64,000 bases of DNA, from NCBI GenBank assembly GCA_019096065.1, contig JAGUCH010000003.1:4030001-4094000 (forward strand). Reading direction: 5' to 3'. Below, piece by piece: positions 13,501 to 25,925 of the stretch. The translations under genes and the position numbers were made by a program. Within the stretch, counting starts at the first letter, position 1. Each line of letters opens with the position of its first letter. The stretch is from Paracyclopina nana. Taxonomy: Eukaryota > Arthropoda > Copepoda > Cyclopoida > Cyclopettidae. The notes under the pieces are model-generated. The model worked only from the letters and a program-made list of their open reading frames with translations, was not told the origin of the DNA and did not search any database.

Positions 13501-16500
13501 CTTACTTTTACCATAGTCGTTCTTGCTGCTGTTGTGGTGGTGGTGAATGCTGTTTAATGGAGGCCCTTAGAAGGGCCATTAGTGGCTGGAGATGATTTAT
13601 TTCGTACTTTTGCTGCTCCTCGCGGTCTAGGTGTGTGTGAGTTGCAGGAAAAAGGGCTAATTTTCCTGAGAAACGCATGCAGCCATGACCTCAATCTTAA
13701 CCAAATCCAGGATCATCATTATTCACTGTTAGTGTATGTTATACACTCAACGATCTGAAGTCAAGCAAAAGAAGGTGAAAAGGCTGCATCATCATTAGGG
13801 CTCAGCCCTTTTTTCTCGAGAAAAAAAGAGCTGCATCCATTTCACAAGGTATAACGAAGGCACTTCAATTTCATGCTGCCATATCTTCTGGAGATGACAT
13901 CTCTCTTTTCATTAAGCTCGGTATGGCAAAAAAAATCCCATTAGATTTGATTAGGCCACCAAGAAATTTCTCATAGTGATGTTATAATCAGTCTACAGCA
14001 TTTCATGAGAAAATCAGAAAGATAAAAAGATCAATTATTTTCTGACATAGCTTAAGATCCCTTTTATGATTTGGCTTAAGTCAGGAGACTTAACTTGACG
14101 GTTCCAGCAAGGGATATCAGCATAGCCTAGAACGGTAAACCAGCTAAGTCAGATCGAGCTGAGTTTGCGAGTTACCTGCGTTTCCTGACTGCTAAAAAGT
14201 CAAGTTACGTATACGTAATTTTCCTTGCAGGATCAGCTAGCGCAGCTCGACCTGACTTAACTGGTTTACCGTACTATACTGTGATGATATCCCTTATAGA
14301 AAAAAAGTAAAACGACTCCAATTAAGGCTGATGAGATAGGTTTATTAAACATCATAAAAACTATATAAGCATTTTTAATTTTTAGAACACAAGTTTTGGC
14401 TTGCAGGTCCAATTAGGCATCAATCGGCTAAACTATGTTTGATAGGTTGAAAACATGCATAGCAGTGTACTTCGTTTTAATGTGGGAGCACAAATCCTCT
14501 TTTCTCTCTTCTTCATCATAATATGTGGCAGCTTTCTTGCCATTAGTCTGCAGATGTACATAGCAAAACAGATCCAATTAGGCTTGATTAGACCTCAAGT
14601 TTCTCAGGCATAATTATTACTTTTTTCGGCTGTAAGTTGTGTGTAGACTGAAGCAGCAAATTGTCTGCCTGTGATAAAGCTCAAGTGAGCGTTGTTCATC
14701 CTTAATGCATTCTGTTGTTGGTTTTGGCCTTGGCTATCACCACAGTACCACTCCTCCAGTTATATAGCCCTACTACAGCTGCCATGGCCAAAGCTAGACT
14801 TTGTCATGAAGAGGTCATAGCTGTCAATAACAGATCGATTGAGCTCACAGAAGAAATCACAATTCATAAAACGTCTAACACTATCAATGCGATTCTCGAT
14901 TTTTTTAAAGATAAGTATGGCCATACGGACACTGGGAATAAGGCAATTTCGGCTCTAATGAGGTTGCTATGGCCACTTCTAGTTTAGTAGCTGTCATACT
15001 GAGTCCTTTTGTTGAGTTTGTGGTTCAACATGAAAGGGCAATCCAAGCAGGAGCTCTGACGAGGTTGTGCCAAGGAAAAAGCATTATAAAAAAATGGCCA
15101 ACTACTTACGAAAACAGCTCGAAAATAGATCTATACGCGTCATCATCGATGCTGCTAGTGCCCTCACATATGTTGCTGTATACCGTGTAGTTCTTGCTAT
15201 AAGGCACAACTTCTCTCAAAAGAAGGAAAATCGTCAACCAAAAGACCTGGAGGGGCTCAATTTCTGCAACATCATACCAAAATGGTTGGAAAATAAATCC
15301 GATTCAAAGCGTGCGCGGCGTGCCTGAAAATGTAAACAAATATGACCTGTGTGCGCGCACCTATCTTCCAGCGAATATGTAAAATCCCCAATTTTGCTTC
15401 TCCAACTTTTTCCAACTTCAAATCTGGTACTTTTGAGGTGATGAAAGGAGATAAAGTGCAACAATGCTGTCTGTTTATTGTTGAGCTTCTACATCATGTG
15501 CAGAAGCTCTAGCTTTCTATTGCAATTTGAAGCTTTTGTCAAACTCTCAGTTATGGAAGATAGCTGTAGCAGTTTGCTGCAACGTGACATTTTACCTAGC
15601 TTCTTCTCTTGGATTAGCTCCTTTTGGAAAACAAAACAACTGCTGAGTCTGCTGCACTTACAAAACTTTTACAATTCGTCAATTGACCTTCAGAAGATGG
15701 AGGAGAAAGCCAAGAAGCTGCATTATTATTATAGCATCCTCATCACATTTTCGGTTAATTTTTTGCCGCTACCACCAAATAGTAATCCCTCAGATGACAT
15801 TTTTTGGTGATTGATGGGGAAACTCTCACTGCTCATATAAAAAATAAAGGGATCATCACATCTCGTAGAACGGAAAGGAGATGGCAGAAGCTTGAGATAA
15901 TATTTTGCCTATCCAATTGGAAATGTCAATATAGCGCATTGGTTGAGTTGGACAGATTCCAAATTGTGTCACAAACATCAAAAACTCATGTTGTCTGGGG
16001 ATTTTTAAGCCTCTCCTTTCTTCTGTGGATGGCTGCCAAATGGGAGCTTCATTTCATCCTTTCTCCCAGCGTACAGGCATTACAAATTGTGAAACAAAAG
16101 CCAGTACAACTACAGAGTAGACGAGCATGAGGATATCATCTTAAGATAGCACTAGAGCTTGAGCAATGTTCTAGGTCTACTAAAACTCCCAAAACTCCCC
16201 TTAAAACATGCAGTTGGTTTTATCATCATCTCTAGCAAAACTTTACGGTAGTCATCTTTTATTTAGTATGGAGCTTTGAAAAGATCCCCGGATGATCCAT
16301 GCAAAGACTCAAGACAAATGCATGAATAAACCTTGCTGAAATGCATCTTTTTTTAAAGCAGCCTTACCTTTTGACTGGTTGACGAAATTACTCCGCGAGT
16401 GAGAAAAAGTCAAAAGAGAAATAGCTTGACAGCAACTCAGCTCTGCTTGCTATGATACATAATGCTAAAAATAATATGGAGAAGTTAGCTCATTTCCCAT

Positions 16501-19500
16501 CTGAGTGAGTTGATTCTGCTTTCCTTAGCAGCTTTGGCAAACTTATATCCATATAAAGCTTGGCTTCTTCTCCTGCTAAGTGAGCCCAGAAAAGTGACAC
16601 ACACACATGGAAAAGATGAAGAAGCTCTCGACAAGCCCTGAATACGTAACTAGGGCATCCTCCTCATTTAACCAGTGAATATGAATAAAAAAAGTCTTTG
16701 TGACTCCTTACCAAAATAATTGATGGGCTGTCAAAGTGGCCTGGTGCTTTCATGCCGCATCATGGCTTATTATAGAATTTGGATGTCAAGAAGGGCTGAA
16801 TTGCCAGTCAGATAGTTGTATTCTCCCAGTGTGTATTGTTGTGTTTGATCTGTTGTCCCTGGGGGAATTAAGGAATCCTATAGCAACAACAGAGCTTTCC
16901 CGAGCAGCCATCAAGAAGGACAAATTGAAAGAAAGCACAAAATGCTCTTCACTTAGGGACTGTTTTATTGGCCTAATGGCATATATCATGATTTCACTAG
17001 TCTTTGAGATGTTGAGCTGTGAAATCCGGGAGCATGCAAAGACAAAGGCCCTTTCTCAGCTGGTATTTGAAGAATGTTGGGACCATATTTTGTCCCTGGC
17101 ATCCTCCTTTTGTTGAACACTGCTTGCTAGGATCAAAAGATTCTTGTACACCATCATCACCTTCTTTTTCATAGCACATAGCATGGTGGGTATTTCGTGT
17201 GGCATGGGGGAAAGTGGGGCTACAATTATAAGGAGGATGGTCAGAAGAAATTCCTTATTCTTCAGCTTGCTCTCTACAGGGGAAAACTGGGGCAAGATGA
17301 CAAATGGGAGCTGGGGAAAAAGTTCTGCATATTCAAGGATTAAATTGTCAGATTTCTATTCGCGTAGCTTGTTCTCATGCTCGTATAAATCAATGACGTG
17401 GCGGTCATATACGTTAAAAACTTGGCTGAAGTATCTGTAAATTTCATTTTCATGAGCTGAAAACAAAGCTAAAAGTTTGAAAAAATGTATGATTCTTTTG
17501 AATCCTCCTATTTTGGTGCTCAATACCAAGATCGGAAGTATTGTGAAAAAAATAGTTCTGAAGCATTGCAATTTGTAGGATTTCGAAAAGCTTTGCCTCT
17601 CAAGTATCTGAGGATTCGTTAGGCATACTTTTTTATCATCTCGTTTGCCTTTCATCATTTGCCTTATTAGTCAAGTCACATGGTTAGTGAGCAATAGCCG
17701 TTTTGTCGAGCTCAGCAACATTCTCAAAGCATGCTTTTCTTCATCAGCACTAGCAACACCAACAAAAATACAGCAGCAGTGCCATCTAGTGTTCGCTCGT
17801 TATGTAAAAGCAGGAATTATTTATGGCCTCATTAATTCCCTTTCATCACCAAAGTTGTTGGCCCCTATTAACTTTGCTCATTAAACTAGAAAGTAATGTC
17901 ATGCTCAAAAAGAGAGCTTTTTTGACCATTCTCATTACTATTGTGTGTGATGACTAATGCTCTGATCATGTAAGCCCCAAACTCATTAACAAAATGCACC
18001 AAAAACACCTTTTAAAAGATAATGAGAAAAATGATCGCATTTAGTATTTCTTCAGATGATGCGAAAAGTCTTCAAGTTTTCTAGTTGGGGTAAATTGCAC
18101 GGCAAGGTTGAAATCGAGGTATATTTTAGAAGAGCACAAAATGACAAAATAAGCCCATGAAAATTCAGCTCGGTCTCAAGCAGAACTTGTTGAGAGCATC
18201 TGTAACACCTTAGGCAGCCATCAGCGGAAATTCATTTACTCTTTAATTCCATAGACAAGGGATTCTTTGAATACATGAACAGAGCATTAATGACACATTA
18301 TCTCACTCATAATGCATGGGAAAAAGAAGACATCTTTATTCCTCACCTTGTGTTGCTACTGGCCTTGAGAAGGACTTTTCCTCTTCTTTTGCATGGCCTT
18401 TCAAGAGCTAGTAGACTAGAAAAGGAAAGCCAAAGACAGCATTCAACAGAAATAGAAAATAGTGTGCATACTATTCAGTAGTTAATATTATTTTTTTTTT
18501 CTGAAATTCGTATATCTTCTCAAAGAAAAAAATGTAACGAGTTATCTATTAGGCAATTAATGGTCGTATTTCGGTTTTGAGGGTTGAAATTGAAAGCATG
18601 CTTTCTTGTAGATGACCACTGCATTATAGCTATGACTGCAAAAGCTATACACACTATTGGAGCTTGCCCCTTTTGCCTCAAGGCCTTGACAGCTGGCCTG
18701 TCAATATCCAATCACTCAAAGTGGTCAGCCCCTTTGCTCGACTATTATTCTTGATTATAGCAGCCAAGCTGACAAAGATAACGTAGCCTTTATTAATTTC
18801 AGGTGATTGGCGTGATTTCTGTGTTCTTCATCGTGGTATCAATCGTGTCATTCTGCCTAAAAACGCACCCAGATATGAGGGTGCCCGTGATAAGAAACAT
18901 AACAGTGAGAACCTCGTACAACACGACAGCATGGACATTGGACAAGTACCAGACAAATGCTCACCAGGCTTTCTTCTTTGTCGAGTGTGTCTGCAACGCC
19001 TGGTTCACCATAGAAATTCTAGTCAGATTCGTTTCATGTCCCAATAAATTCGTCTTCTTGAGGTCAAGGTAACTGATTCACTTTATTGTATCTAATTCTT
19101 GTGAAATTGTAGTAGATTACGCGCAAGCTTAGGATACATTTAACAAAATTTTAACAAAATTGTAATCTTTAGCATACGTTCATAAAACATATTTCATCAA
19201 AATAGCAGAGCAGTGCTTAAATTATCATGATTTGTTTGTAAACAAGCTGGCGGCTGCCAAACTCAAAACACAACAAATTGAAAAACTGGAATTGTAGTGC
19301 GCCCAAATAACTTGATGTATTCACTAGGTAATTTCCTAGAATGCTACTTACAGTGCATTCATAAAACGTGCTTGTTGACCAGGGTCACGTGCGCGCACGT
19401 GGTTTGTTTGTAAACAAAGCGTCAGCTGAATGACGTGAGCATCGAGTACTTTTTGAGAATCTTGTATTTTCTCGAGGAATCCCTTGAACTTTGAAATGGT

Positions 19501-22500
19501 AATTAGCGCATGAGCCACAGGCGATATATGCAAAAGTTCAAGGAAAGCATCCACAGTAGCTTTCTTTAATTCAATTGCGGCGATTCGAGCAAGATAATTA
19601 GAAAGCAGTGGTGACGTTAATTTGATCACTGTCACCCAATCTGGGCTCATTTTGCGGCGAGTGCAGTTTTCCACTTTTCTGAAGGCTCACATCAGTCTTC
19701 TTCAGTTTGGGAATCATTTATCGTCGTCGTCGTCCACGAATGCGATAAATTATGCTTAGCTTCAGAGGAACTACGGCTACTTCAGCTGTACTACTACAGA
19801 TCGTACGTGTGTAAAAGCAGCAGCAGCTGGTGGAAATTGATGCTTGACTTGGCTCCCGACTGCAAGCCCACTTAATAAAGTTGGTCTTTCAAGCAGGTTC
19901 GAGCTAGTGAATTTTAACATCTTTTCTTTCTGCAATGCGTTTGTTTTCTACAAGCATAAATGATGGCTGTTGCAGACACTTTTCTGTCTGATTTTGCATC
20001 TTGGAGCTATCTGGTAGCGCAGTTGACTTAAAGTATGAAAAAAACACATTTTTTGTACTACAAATATCATTTAAAACTTGTGTTGGGGTAGGAGCTGATT
20101 TTGCCGAAACAACTTAAAAAAAAAGAAATTATTGCTATGTCCTTCAGTGACTTATACAAATGCTTTCGCCTTACAAGAATCTCTCGAACCAGCAAATATT
20201 CGTGTTTACCTATAGCTTGCTTTCGTGATTTGAAATGACCCAAAAGGGGAATAGCACGTTTGCTGTCAACAAGCTGGGTCAGGGGTGTTTTTGTGATGCC
20301 TTTGCAATATTCCAAGATGTTGCAGTTGTTTTGAGCGCCGCCACAACTCTGATTTCTTTCTTTTTCAATTTTCAGTGTGAACATTATTGATTATGTGGCC
20401 ACGCTGAGCTTCTACATCGACCTGGCTCTTCAGCAAATGGCCTCCCATTTGGAGAACGCAGATGTCCTCGAGTTCTTCTCCATCATCCGCATCCTCAGGC
20501 TGTTCAAATTGACAAGACACTCCTCGGGCTTGAAAATCCTCATCCAGACTTTTAGAGCATCTGCAAAAGAGCTCATGCTACTCGTCTTTTTCCTTGTCTT
20601 GGGCATTGTCATTTTCGCCTCTCTTGTCTACTACGCCGAGAGAATACAGGTACAGATATCTCAAGTACTTGTAGGCATACTTCTACAATAACGAGAAACT
20701 CCATTTTCACGATTCCCTCCATAAAGTTTGTTTATGCCAATCAAGAATATTGAATAGTCCCAATTTGTACATACAGTATGCAGTCCAGTGATCCACCAGT
20801 GTAAAGCTTGTTGTATGCAGCATGTGGGAAGCTAATCCAATTTATGAGGAAAGCAAATGATTTTTTTTTGTGGGCTTGCAGTGGCCTTGGTAGATCTAAA
20901 ATTCAGGTGAGCTGCTCATCGACCCAGAAAATTGAGTTGTTGCCTGCAATAAAACTATAAAAAAAAGAGAGCTCACCGTGTACACTGATTGGAAAGCTAA
21001 TGATACTGTGATACAAATTGAGAATTTCCTTGATACACTGCTTGCACAGTGGCAGTAAAAAGGCCCTAGCTCTCGCAGTACCAGAGTGTAGCCGTGGTCG
21101 AATAATTAGATTGATGTGCATTTGTGTCCTTATACCACTGCCATACACTCTCGCATGTAAGTGCATTACATGAATGCTACACTTCTTTATATCTGGGATT
21201 TAATCAAGGTTTTCTTTTCGTGGGATACCGCTGCTTATTCGATTCCCTATGCATCAAAAATCGATACATTTTTACATTTGAGCTTCCAAATGGCAATTTT
21301 CCCATTCTTGGCTCTCTGATTGCTTTGCAGGCCAATCCTCACAACGACTTCAATTCCATACCGCTGGGCCTTTGGTGGGCCTTGGTCACCATGACCACAG
21401 TGGGGTATGGCGACATGGCCCCCAAGACGTACCTGGGCATGTTCGTGGGGACCCTGTGTGCCTTGGGCGGCGTGTTGACCGTCGCGCTTCCCGTCCCTGT
21501 CATCGTCTCCAATTTTGCCATGTATTACTCGCATACGCAAGCTCGGGCCAAGCTGCCCAAGAAGCGGCGGCGAGTAGTCAACGTGGATTTGCCTCAAGGG
21601 CAACGCCGGGGCCCGGGGGCCAAGGGGGGCAAAATGGGCCAAAAAATGGGTAAGCCCAACCGAAAGCGGAAAGCCAATTCCAAAACGAAGCATTCTAGTG
21701 ATTTCGCGCGCGCGCGCGCGCGCGCCGACGTCGTCGTTTTCGTTACTACTATTTTTCCAAAAGCTATAATATTATAGTGTTAGGTTTGAAAATTATCGGA
21801 CGCTTTTCCAGTTGCCTTTCGGCCCACTGTGCAACATTACTCTTCATGATGAAGTCGTAAAGGCCGTAGGCCACGTGTGTGCATCCCAAATTGGCTCGCA
21901 GGAGCTTTCTAACATTTTTGCATCTCAATTCATCGACTCCAAACTTTTTCTTCATCATCATTTACGAGAATGCTCCCCTTCATCATCTCCCATTTGAACA
22001 TACTGCGCATATAGTGCAGTGGATGGAGATGAAATTGCAAAAATGCCAAAAATATGCAAGGCATCGCAGCTGATATTTCCATGTTGGACTTGAGCCATCT
22101 TGTTATTCGTACGCCGTAGAGGGGGGCAGCTAGCATTTTCTAAATGGGCATTTTATGGGATGAGAGCTTCTTTATAGTTGCACAGTGGGCCGAGGGGCGA
22201 TCGCAAAAGTACTCAGCATACATTAATTAGAGCGAAAGTGCCATACATTAGTAAATATAAAAAAGAGCACCGGGAGAACAAAAAGAGTGCCGAGAAAAGA
22301 CATAAAAATACACGCTAGCAGGGTTGAACAATGGCGCCAACAATCGTGGAGGAGCCCGATGGGATTTGAGTCCAATGCCAACGCCGAGGCCGATGCCCAT
22401 TCTGCCGAGGCCGGCCGTGGCCTCCTCTGATTTCCAGCCCTACTGCTCGCCCTCCAGCCTCAACGTGGCCAAAGAGCCATTCAATGCCAACCTCAAGGCC

Positions 22501-25500
22501 TCTCGGCCACCCACCAAAGTCCCCTGCCCCTCCAATGAGCCCCTCGACCTCGACTCCTCCAATAACGGCGGGGCCTCCACCTCCGCAGCCGCAGCCGCAG
22601 CCACAGCAGCCGCACGAGGTGGCAGCGTGAAGGCCAGCAAACCTTCGTTGTCCAGCCTCTCTGTGACGGCCTAACAGTCTTTCATCAACAATCAAAATCA
22701 AAACATTAAACCAGAAACACGTGAGCCACCACCACTACTACTACTACTATGTTTTGCTATTTGTCAAGACGGATACATATCTCTCACATCGTCATACTAC
22801 TTTTCTTCCACTGTGGACGGCACAGTGGGACGAGGAGGCGCCCGAAATGGAGTGCCCCTTTTTCCGCTGGTGCCAGAGTGTCCCACTGTGCCCACCTCAG
22901 AATCTCACACACTCACATATAAACCACCATAAATTATACTTGTGCTATATACATATGCATACTTAGAGAATGGCTTCGAAAAAGCATCCATGATAAGCAC
23001 TGTGGGTGTCTATGAGAAACCATCGCTACTACTGCAGTTTTACTGTAACAAGCTGTGTATTAGTCACGTTAGATCACTTTCACGTTCTCTGCTGTACATT
23101 GTTATTGTCTATCACTGTGCTTTTTCTCTCTGCACTTCTTATCAGTGTACTATAGCGCATAATTATAGCCCAGTTCCAACACGGGATATCAGCCCAGTTC
23201 CAACACGGGATATCAGCATAGTATAGTACGGTAAACCAGTCAAGTCAGGTTGAGCTGAGCGCGCGAGCTAGCTGTGACCTGACTATGCTAAAAAGTCAAG
23301 TTACGTCTCCTGACTATGCTGATTTCCCTTGTTGGAACCGGGCTATCAGCATAGTATAGTACGGTAAACCAGTTAAAGTCAGGTTGAGCTGAGCGCGCCT
23401 GCTAGCTGTGACCTGACTATGCTAAAAAGTATAGTTACGTCTCCTGACTATGCTGATTTTCCATGTTGGAACCGGGCTTATGAAAAGAGACAGTTTCCAT
23501 TGGGCTCAAGTCCATGCGGTCCGGGTTCGAGTACCACAATTGGGATATTTAAGGCAAGCTTGCGAAAAAGTTGCCTTTTTCCGAGAAAATGTAGCCGCGA
23601 GAGAGTAATACATGCGCGCGCGGTCATAAAATGGGACGAAATGTGGCCTAAATTGCTTCCGTTTATTTTTTTTGCTGGCAACCAGATGGCTTTTTCTGGG
23701 GGAGCTCTTTCAGTCCTTCCTCTCTCTCTCTCTACATAAGTAATGGTGATGTTCGGACAACATCAACCAAAGAATGAAATGGTTATATGGCAATTTTTAT
23801 AAAATGCTACAATCCGCTTCCGTCATGGTTGGCTAGTCGTTCGACTCTACGATGCTGTATTTTTTCGGTTGCGAATTGGATAGGAGAAAGCCTATTTCGC
23901 CCTTTTTTCTGCAAGAGGAATCAGATTACTATGCGAGGAATTTTCTCTCCGAAGAGAGGCTGCCGGCCTTTTTTTGTGCTCGTAATTTTTTGATCATTTT
24001 TTCAGATGCAACTGGAAATTCCAACGAATAATCAATTTTTTAAGTTTGTAAGTTTTCGGAATGATTATCGCAGAATCACCCAAAAAACCCACATTCTCTA
24101 CAGCACTGCGTACACTTACGGAATTGCCATTTTTCTCTTGATATGCTGTACTGCATCATTCAATATCGTAGGGGCTCCTAATGTTAATTAGAAATAGCCA
24201 AACCTTAGAGTACGAGCAAAAAGCTCTCTGCCTAATTAAAAAACAACCTTTTTAATTAGTGAGAGTATGAGTAATACCAGCAGTTAAATTGGTCGTCAGG
24301 AAAAACCTTTTGCTTTGGTAAAGCAGCACTTTTGATTATTCTCCCCTTTTCATCAAGTAGAATAACTACACATCCATCAATACATATGTTTTATCGAATA
24401 CACCATATGAATGTTTGCATCATATCACTGCATATCACTTACATATCATCCACGTATACTATATATATCACCCATCACCATTATTCGTCAATTTGTACAT
24501 ACTCTATATATGAACCACATTACTTTTTCCACACTCGCTTCACTTTTTCGCCCTTACATTGATTAGACAGTAGCAGAAGATGATTTTAGTGCGCCACAGT
24601 GGGCTTTTTGCAACCGATACCACCGCACTGTGAGATAGGCCGAGAAGGACTTGTACATATGGTCAAAAATGTATAAATACCGTGTAAATAGTCTATTTCA
24701 CCCTCTTTTACCACACTACTTATTGGGAGGCGGGTATATATATTATTTTGTTTGATGTGAATTTATATTTTGCGCTACTCTCCTATATGTAATGTATCAT
24801 AATTATTGAGAGTTCCGCAAAAGAGTTGATTTGCATGCTTTGCTATATACATCATGATCATTAGATTATTTGACTGTTTTCAGCCAAAAAGTGCTCTCAT
24901 CACCTGATATCATCATCACTTTTGTATATAACTATTTTCCAGAGCTGACTTTCATATTTTTAAGAATGAGAATTTTGAGATATCCCATGAGATCTCCTAT
25001 TAGAGTAACTCACCATATATCGAATCTTCCACTTTTTTAGGGATCCTCAATGGCCACAAAAACATCCTCAGGATCTTCCATAACTGAAAAATGCTCTCAG
25101 ATTGGCCTTTCCCTGTTCAGAAAACAGGCAAAGTGGCTGTTTTTGCACAAAGTGTGAGGCGACAAACTAAGTAAAAAAAGAAAGGAGAAGAAACCAAACC
25201 TCTGAAACTACATGCATAAAGTTATGAAGATCCTGAGGCCAAAAAGCAATCAGAAGCGGCCTTGTGTGTATAAAGGCTGTTTTTGGTAGCTACGAATCAA
25301 GTGAAACGAGATGATAATTTTTCGCACATATTTTCCAGTTGGCATGGGGATGACCATGAGCGGCCTCAACCCGAACGGCATTGGCGGCCTCGTGCGGCCG
25401 GCGGTCAACCCCAGCCCAGGCATGGGCATTATGGCCATGATGGCCACGGCTGTGCCCACGCCCGCGGCCGCCCTCGGGGTCCTACCCACGGTGGGCGTGA

Positions 25501-25925
25501 CCTTGTCCTCCGAAACGACAAACACCGCTCTTCCCTTGGTGGCCTCTGCGGCCGGCCTCTTTGGCGCCGCGGCCTCCGAGGCTGCTGCAGGCGATGGGGG
25601 CGTGACCCTGGGCGTGGGCGGGAGCAGCCGGCGGAAGAGTTCATCGCCGAGCGTTTCGCTAATCAATGTGGCCAAAATGTCTCCTTCTTCCTCGACCTTG
25701 AAGGCCAGGGATGAGTCCCTTGGGAGCATCAGCCTTTCAGCGCCATTTCTGACACAATCACGCAAGAGGTCGGGCTCTAGTATAAATTCCGAGGAAAGTG
25801 AGTCCCTTGTGAGAGCTGCCAATGCTGCCATGGCCTCGGTGGCCTCCACAGCGGCCCCCATGGCCTCGGCCAACGGCTCCAACGGCCGCTCCGCAAGCCA
25901 TGCTGACCAGAGACAACTTTATTAA
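7536..25925 (+). CDS. Shaw: Shaw-type (Kv3) voltage-gated K+ channel, five shared exons plus alternative last exons
   Basis: The pore-forming alpha subunit of a tetrameric plasma-membrane K+ channel. Shared exons: 7536-7850 (T1), 12957-13151 (T1-S1 linker), 18803-19068 (S1, S2), 20376-20649 (S3-S5), 21331-21649 (pore, S6). All are GT-AG with matching phases 0, 0, 2, 0, 1. T1 carries the Shaw zinc motif H-X5-C-X20-CC. S4 reads [11 protein letters not shown], a charge-poor voltage sensor as in Drosophila Shaw. The filter TVGYGD is at residues 373-378, and S6 has PVPV followed by basic KLPKKRRR. The start chosen is the first of two adjacent ATGs at 7536, ahead of [10 protein letters not shown]. 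Two candidate last exons (22322-22674 and 25339-25925) both accept the phase-1 donor at 21649, giving 573 or 651 residues. The four shared-exon introns run from about 680 bp to 5.7 kb. Confidence 0.95.
7851..12956. other. Shaw intron 1
   Basis: GTAAGA donor and TTGCAG acceptor. Inside are AT-rich DNA, a short GC dinucleotide run near 9088, and scattered open frames on both strands (one of 188 codons at 8310-8876, minus strand) without any recognisable product. No nested gene is supported. Confidence 0.7.
13152..18802. other. Shaw intron 2
   Basis: GTAAAA donor and ATTTCAG acceptor, 5.65 kb. It contains one MITE-like element (14109-14295). The remaining open frames, for example around 14715-15330, 15478-16130 and 16736-17440, show no family resemblance or splice logic and are taken as chance. 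Confidence 0.65.
14109..14295. mobile_element. MITE-like element, family 1, copy 1
   Basis: Inverted arms of about 50 bp carry AAGGGATATCA at each outer end and an internal ACGGTAAACCAG block. Part of the same sequence (ATATCAGCATAG, ACGGTAAACCAG, GAGCTGAG) recurs at 23168-23478. There is no open frame. It sits inside Shaw intron 2. Confidence 0.65.
19069..20375. other. Shaw intron 3
   Basis: GTAACT donor and TTTTCAG acceptor. It contains a CGTC microsatellite near 19722 and a short CG-rich patch (cacgtgcgcgcacgtg, about 19386). No gene is seen. Confidence 0.7.
20650..21330. other. Shaw intron 4
   Basis: GTACAG donor and TTTGCAG acceptor, 681 bp. The 3' half is by chance open in the frame of exon 5 from about 21124, but that stretch does not resemble any Shaw protein and is taken as intron. 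Confidence 0.75.
21702..21726. repeat. (CG)n microsatellite just after the pore exon
   Basis: An uninterrupted run of about ten CG/GC dinucleotides lies 55-75 bp past the exon-5 donor, within the intron. Reading through the donor would encode Ala-Arg repeats up to a stop at 21777. Confidence 0.8.
21819..22193. mobile_element. Possible small inverted-repeat element in the Shaw tail intron
   Basis: A perfect 17-bp inverted pair, tcggcccactgtgcaac (21819-21835) and its complement gttgcacagtgggccga (22177-22193), flanks 341 bp of unique-looking DNA. Similarity continues more weakly outward. No target-site duplication was recognised, so a mobile origin is only likely. Confidence 0.4.
22322..22674 (+). 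CDS. Shaw: Alternative last exon A of Shaw (117-residue tail)
   Basis: The acceptor gctagcag ends at 22321, and the first two bases complete the Gly codon begun by G21649. The frame stays open to TAA 22672-22674. The tail is rich in Pro, Asn, Ala and Ser: [11 protein letters not shown], then [14 protein letters not shown], an Ala run and the terminus [10 protein letters not shown] variant polyadenylation hexamer ATTAAA lies at about 22706. The pyrimidine tract before the acceptor is weak, so use of this exon is less certain than that of exon B. Shaw/Kv3 tails are known to vary by alternative splicing in other animals. No domain is recognised. Confidence 0.6.
22675..25338. other. Region between the two Shaw last exons
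   Basis: It holds the 3' flank of exon A, an inverted pair GGCACAGTGGGAC / GTCCCACTGTGCC (about 22816-22883), a MITE dimer at 23168-23478, and AT-rich DNA. No separate gene is supported. Confidence 0.6.
23168..23478. mobile_element. MITE-like element family 1, tandem dimer
   Basis: Two ~140-170-bp units are joined head to tail. Each has inner blocks ACGGTAAACCAGT, CAGGTTGAGCTGAGCGCGC and CTGACTATGCT. The outer ends GCCCAGTTCCAACACGGGAT and its near complement form the terminal inverted repeat. The first ~25 bp (CCCAGTTCCAACACGGGATA and on) is itself doubled at 23168 and 23193. It belongs with the element at 14109-14295. Confidence 0.65.
25339..25925 (+). CDS. Shaw: Alternative last exon B of Shaw (196-residue tail)
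   Basis: The acceptor ttttccag ends at 25338. TT completes a Val codon with G21649, so the phase matches exactly. The frame is open to TAA 25923-25925. The tail begins [18 protein letters not shown] and continues Ala/Gly/Ser-rich. It has a Ser- and Arg-rich stretch ([14 protein letters not shown], residues RKRSGSS) that looks like a cluster of basophilic kinase sites, and it ends ADQRQLY. The region is strongly GC-rich against AT-rich flanks, as coding DNA is elsewhere in this window. It could be used instead of exon A. Confidence 0.65.

Noticed and set aside
21650..21777. Read-through end of Shaw exon 5 as a third C-terminus
   Set aside because: It would be encoded largely by a (CG)n microsatellite after a good GTAAGC donor; two proper last exons exist. 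Not excluded as intron retention.
22315..22701. Gly/Cys-rich minus-strand open frame opposite Shaw exon A
   Set aside because: Reverse complement of the low-complexity Ala/Pro tail; no independent evidence.
23419..23739. 106-codon plus-strand open frame
   Set aside because: It starts inside the MITE dimer and runs into unique DNA without any family resemblance.
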